Assembly: GCF_041675725.1 (NCBI RefSeq)
Contig: NZ_JBAYTI010000063.1
Span: 1 to 14,275, forward strand
Origin: Castellaniella sp041675725
GTDB lineage: Bacteria; Pseudomonadota; Gammaproteobacteria; Burkholderiales; Burkholderiaceae_B
DNA: 14,275 nucleotides
Direction: 5' to 3'
Positions 11,855 to 14,275 of this stretch are shown one piece after another. How positions within the stretch are numbered: the first letter of the stretch is position 1; every line of letters begins with the position of its first letter. The position numbers were made by a program, and so were the translations under genes. The notes under the pieces are model-generated. The model saw only the letters and a program-made list of their open reading frames with translations. It searched no databases and had not been told where the DNA came from.

Positions 11855-12667
11855 TTACGCCTGCAGGCGCTTGACCGGGCTGCCTGCCCCGACCTGGCCG
11901 TGCTGTTCGACGCGCGCATACAGGCCCAGCATGAGCTGGCTGCGGGCCGCCGCCGGGTCGCCCGCCTCTGCCGGAATGGCATGCTTTTGGCTGCGCAACG
12001 CCACCAGCGCTTTCAGCGTCTCCGTATCGCGCAGACCGGTGGCCGGGTTCTGCGCGGTGACCAGGCAGCGCGGGACGAGGCCCACGATGCGCACCACGGC
12101 TTCGCCCACGGCGAGACGTTGCCCGATCCAGCCATCTTCCTCGAAGGCATCCAGCCCGTCGAGCTCGAACATCATGCGGAAGCGGTCGGCCCAGCGCAGC
12201 GCCGTGGCGCGTGCCTCGAGGCGCACCCGCTCGAGGGTGGCGCATGAGATCAGCGTGACGGGGTGCACGTCGGTGGCGATGGTATCGGCCGCGGCCTGGA
12301 CCAGCCGCACGGGCCGGGCGATGAAATCACTGAGGGCCTGGTCCCAGGGCCCTTCGACGGGTTGCCCGTGCACAGGCCGGCCGTAGAAATCGGTCACGAC
12401 CGTTTCGCGGCTGCGGCGCACCGCATCGCCCAGACAGGTACCGTCGGGCAAGGAGACGCGCAGCCAGTCTTCGGCTGGGTCGAAGTGCGCCTGCACACGC
12501 ACCAGGGGGCCCGCCCGCTTGCCGTTGATCATGATGCCATCGGCGTCGATGAGATAAAACCGCCGGTTGGCAAAAACGCCGGAATCATCGAGCCAGATCG
12601 TATCCGGATGCTGCAGGGCGGTCCCCTTGATCGGGGTGATGTTGATACGATGGACCGAAGTGGGCAC
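11855..12667 (-). CDS. MOSC-domain protein (MOSC N-terminal barrel plus MOSC domain)
   Basis: A 270-residue protein with an N-terminal beta-barrel domain (VHRINITPIKG... FANRRFYLID) and a C-terminal MOSC domain, the layout of YcbX and the mitochondrial mARC enzymes. The molybdenum-cofactor-ligating cysteine is Cys201 in VPRCLVTAQNPATG, with Arg162/Arg164 (RFRMMFE) in the expected cofactor-binding strand. Relatives reduce N-hydroxylated bases or transfer sulfur; this member lacks an added ferredoxin domain and would need a redox partner. The GTG at 12667 is preferred because GGAGA lies four bases upstream and the protein then begins directly at the barrel. The 31 residues upstream to 12760 are low-complexity and unlike protein. 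It is divergent from the Ntn hydrolase gene across 191 bp. Confidence 0.85.
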   Translation of the reverse strand: MPTSVHRINITPIKGTALQHPDTIWLDDSGVFANRRFYLIDADGIMINGKRAGPLVRVQAHFDPAEDWLRVSLPDGTCLGDAVRRSRETVVTDFYGRPVHGQPVEGPWDQALSDFIARPVRLVQAAADTIATDVHPVTLISCATLERVRLEARATALRWADRFRMMFELDGLDAFEEDGWIGQRLAVGEAVVRIVGLVPRCLVTAQNPATGLRDTETLKALVALRSQKHAIPAEAGDPAAARSQLMLGLYARVEQHGQVGAGSPVKRLQA

Positions 12668-12788
12668 GGCGTCTCCAGGGGGGCCTGTTGGGTGGCCGAT
12701 CAGGGCGGCGGGCCGGACCCTGCCGCGGCCCGCTTGTCGCAGGCGGGCACGATCTGGCAAGATGTGGGCTGATCGGGTTGTTCGAGCC

Positions 12789-12798
12789 TACGATCGTA
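12789..12798. promoter_or_regulatory. 10-bp palindrome in the MOSC / Ntn-hydrolase divergent spacer
   Basis: TACGATCGTA is a perfect palindrome about 60 bp before the hydrolase start and 120 bp before the MOSC start. It may be an operator. A further stem GCCCGC/GCGGGC lies at 12728-12748. No promoter is clear in this spacer. Confidence 0.3.
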
Positions 12799-12858
12799 CC
12801 GCATCGTGGCCGAGCCCTGCCATGCTCGCACACATCACTACAAGGCCTTGGTTCTCTC

Positions 12859-13941
12859 ATGTGTACTTCACTGCTTTATCTGGATGCCTGCAACCGCGCC
12901 TACCTGGGCCGCACGCTCGAACTCAGCCTCGAACTGCCTTATCTGGTGGCGCGTTTCCCAAAAGGCGCCCGGCTCACGTCCAAGGTGCAGGGCTACCCCG
13001 AGCTGGACTGGGTCGCGCGTCATGCCTTCCTGGCGGTCACCATGCCCGATGCGCCGCCTGCCTCCGCGGCTGGCTTTGGGCCAGAGGATCTCAAGGTGAT
13101 CGAAGGCCTGAATGACGCGGGCCTGACGTTCAGCATGCAGTCTTATCCACAGGCGGGCGGTCCGCAGGCCGGCCTGGATTCCGCCCGGGCGGCGCTGTCG
13201 GCCGCCGATCTGGGGGCGTTCCTGCTGGGGCAGTGCGCGACTGTCGCAGAGGCCCGGGCGGTGTTGGACGGCCAGCAGATCGTGCTCGAGCGCATTCCAA
13301 TCCTGGGCGGGCTCGAAGTGCCGTTTCACTTCGGCCTGCACGATTCGACGGGCGCCAGCCTGGTGGTCGAGTTCCATCGCGGGGAACGCTCGCTGTACGA
13401 CAACCCGGTGGGCGTGATGACCAATGCGCCCCGGTTCTCCTGGCACCTGACCAATCTCGACAACTACACGCATTTGTCGAATGTCGACCACTCCAGGGCC
13501 CGCTTCATGAACTACGATGCCCAGCAGCCTGGTTCGGGCATCGCCAAGGCGGGCGTGCCGGGTAGCGACAGCTCGGTGGACCGGTTCATCCGGGCGGCTC
13601 ACTATGCCCGGTTTGCCGAAAAGCAAACCGACCCGGACAAGGCGGTGCAGATGGTGGCACACATCATGAACAACTTCGACCGGCCGCGGGGGATCACGAT
13701 CGACCCGCCGGACCAAGGCAGCGGGCATCTGCAAGTGGCGGGGCATGCGACGGATGGCGTGCCGACCGAATTCACGAGCTGGACCAGCCTGACAGACATC
13801 GAGCGCCGCCGCCTGTACCTGCGCGACAGCAAAGGCATGAACTATATTTATCTGGATCTCGCGGCGCAGGCCGACATCCCCCATTTTTCGATGGTGCCCA
13901 TGAAAGACTTGGTGGCGCCGGTCGCCGAGGTCACGTTCTGA
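12859..13941 (+). CDS. Choloylglycine hydrolase-family (linear amide C-N) Ntn hydrolase
   Basis: A 360-residue N-terminal-nucleophile hydrolase related to bile-salt hydrolase and penicillin V acylase. After Met removal Cys2 becomes the catalytic N-terminus (MCTSLLYLD), and this fixes the start at 12859 even though the ribosome binding site is weak (AAGG, 13 bases away). Other active-site positions: Arg18 in LGRTLE, Asn85 in EGLNDAGL, Asn189 in VGVMTNAP and Arg242 in GSDSSVDRFIRA. Residue 21, usually Asp, is Glu. There is no signal peptide, so the enzyme appears cytoplasmic, whereas several Gram-negative members are exported. It hydrolyses an amide bond (conjugated bile acid, penicillin V, acyl-homoserine lactone or similar); the substrate cannot be told. 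The next gene starts one base after the stop, so they are probably co-translated. Confidence 0.9.
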   Translation: MCTSLLYLDACNRAYLGRTLELSLELPYLVARFPKGARLTSKVQGYPELDWVARHAFLAVTMPDAPPASAAGFGPEDLKVIEGLNDAGLTFSMQSYPQAGGPQAGLDSARAALSAADLGAFLLGQCATVAEARAVLDGQQIVLERIPILGGLEVPFHFGLHDSTGASLVVEFHRGERSLYDNPVGVMTNAPRFSWHLTNLDNYTHLSNVDHSRARFMNYDAQQPGSGIAKAGVPGSDSSVDRFIRAAHYARFAEKQTDPDKAVQMVAHIMNNFDRPRGITIDPPDQGSGHLQVAGHATDGVPTEFTSWTSLTDIERRRLYLRDSKGMNYIYLDLAAQADIPHFSMVPMKDLVAPVAEVTF

Positions 13942-13942
13942 T

Positions 13943-14275
13943 ATGGGTATTATCGAAGTACGCCAATTCTTGCGGGAACGGGCCCCCGAGCTGGAGATCA
14001 TCGAGCTTGCGCAAAGCACGGCCACGGTCGAACTCGCCGCCCAGGCCCATGGTGTGGCGCCGGGGCAGATCGCCAAGACCCTGTCCCTGAGGGCGGGCGG
14101 GCAGGTGGTGCTGGTGGTGGCCTCGGGAGACACGCGGCTCGACAACAAGAAGCTCCGGCACCTGTTTGGGGGCCGTCCCAAAATGCTGCCCCCCGAAGAA
14201 GTGGCCACGCTGACCGGGCACCCCGTGGGTGGCGTCTGTCCGTTCGGCCTGGCGCAGCCGTTGCCGGTCTATTGC
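13943..14275 (+). CDS. YbaK/EbsC-family aminoacyl-tRNA deacylase, 3'-truncated by the window edge
   Basis: The first 111 residues of a YbaK/EbsC (INS-superfamily) protein, which hydrolyses mischarged tRNAs in trans. Features seen: VRQFLRERAP helix, STATVELAAQAHGVAPGQIAKTLSL with the conserved Lys, the VVLVVASGDTRLDNKKL strand-turn, and GHPVGGVCPFGL, the substrate-loop motif of the family. The protein should be roughly 155-165 residues, so about a third lies past the window. The start lies one base after the Ntn hydrolase stop (TGATATG), with GAGG 12 bases upstream, which indicates coupled translation. Its exact tRNA specificity (Cys-tRNAPro or Ala-tRNAPro type) cannot be assigned. Confidence 0.9.
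   Translation, partial: MGIIEVRQFLRERAPELEIIELAQSTATVELAAQAHGVAPGQIAKTLSLRAGGQVVLVVASGDTRLDNKKLRHLFGGRPKMLPPEEVATLTGHPVGGVCPFGLAQPLPVYC

Noticed and set aside
11858..11869. CGCCTGCAGGCG palindrome near the VanZ/MOSC convergence
   Set aside because: It lies inside the last codons of the MOSC gene, lacks a T-run, and such GC palindromes are frequent at this base composition.
12868..14208. 446-codon antisense frame over the Ntn hydrolase and YbaK-like genes
   Set aside because: Both genes on the + strand have intact active-site motifs; the antisense product has none.
1..14275. Mobile elements, prophage, CRISPR, defence or toxin-antitoxin systems, tRNA/rRNA
   Set aside because: No transposase, integrase, terminal repeats, spacer arrays, paired small toxin-antitoxin ORFs or tRNA-like cloverleaf were recognised on either strand. 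Composition is uniform along the window.

Overview
The window looks like ordinary chromosome from a high-GC betaproteobacterium, most likely the family Alcaligenaceae (Bordetella, Achromobacter, Castellaniella and relatives). The grounds are the high GC content with strong GC bias at third codon positions, the tight gene packing, the GGAG-type ribosome binding sites, and a ZIP metal transporter that resembles the structurally characterised Bordetella bronchiseptica protein BbZIP. I recognise no insertion sequence, phage, CRISPR array, toxin-antitoxin pair, tRNA or rRNA. Thirteen protein genes are supported; the first and last are cut by the window edges. I did not find a clearly new multi-gene system. 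The most interesting material is regulatory DNA and unusual domain layouts.

Left part (1-2327, + strand): a 3-hydroxyacyl-CoA dehydrogenase missing its N-terminus, a one-cysteine Asp/Glu-racemase-like protein and a ZIP transporter are chained by stop/start overlaps. A 13-codon ORF bridges the first two genes. Facing them on the - strand (2359-4197) are a two-domain (fused) 4-oxalocrotonate tautomerase-like protein and O-acetylhomoserine sulfhydrylase (metY). These two are separated by a 192-bp spacer with a 15-bp perfect all-GC inverted repeat.

Middle part (4198-8479): a 341-bp divergent spacer carries a pair of NrdR-box-like operators and a 33-bp-spaced A-tract direct repeat. It drives a long class II (adenosylcobalamin-dependent) ribonucleotide reductase, nrdJ, whose C-terminal part holds two copies of a related domain and a zinc-binding tail. 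An L-asparaginase follows.

Thiamine locus (8503-10917, - strand): a consensus-like promoter leads straight into a TPP riboswitch. The riboswitch precedes a sodium:solute symporter and tenA, which together look like a thiamine-precursor uptake and salvage operon. The leader contains complementary segments that suggest TPP-dependent hiding of the symporter ribosome binding site.

Right part (10949-14275): a 58-residue cysteine-motif protein with a near-perfect ribosome binding site, a VanZ-like membrane protein, a MOSC-domain protein, a choloylglycine-hydrolase-family Ntn hydrolase, and the start of a YbaK/EbsC-type aminoacyl-tRNA deacylase. These appear to be independent housekeeping or accessory genes. 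Neighbouring genes on opposite strands alternate between convergent pairs (ZIP/tautomerase, asparaginase/tenA, VanZ/MOSC) and divergent pairs (metY/nrdJ, small protein/VanZ, MOSC/Ntn hydrolase).
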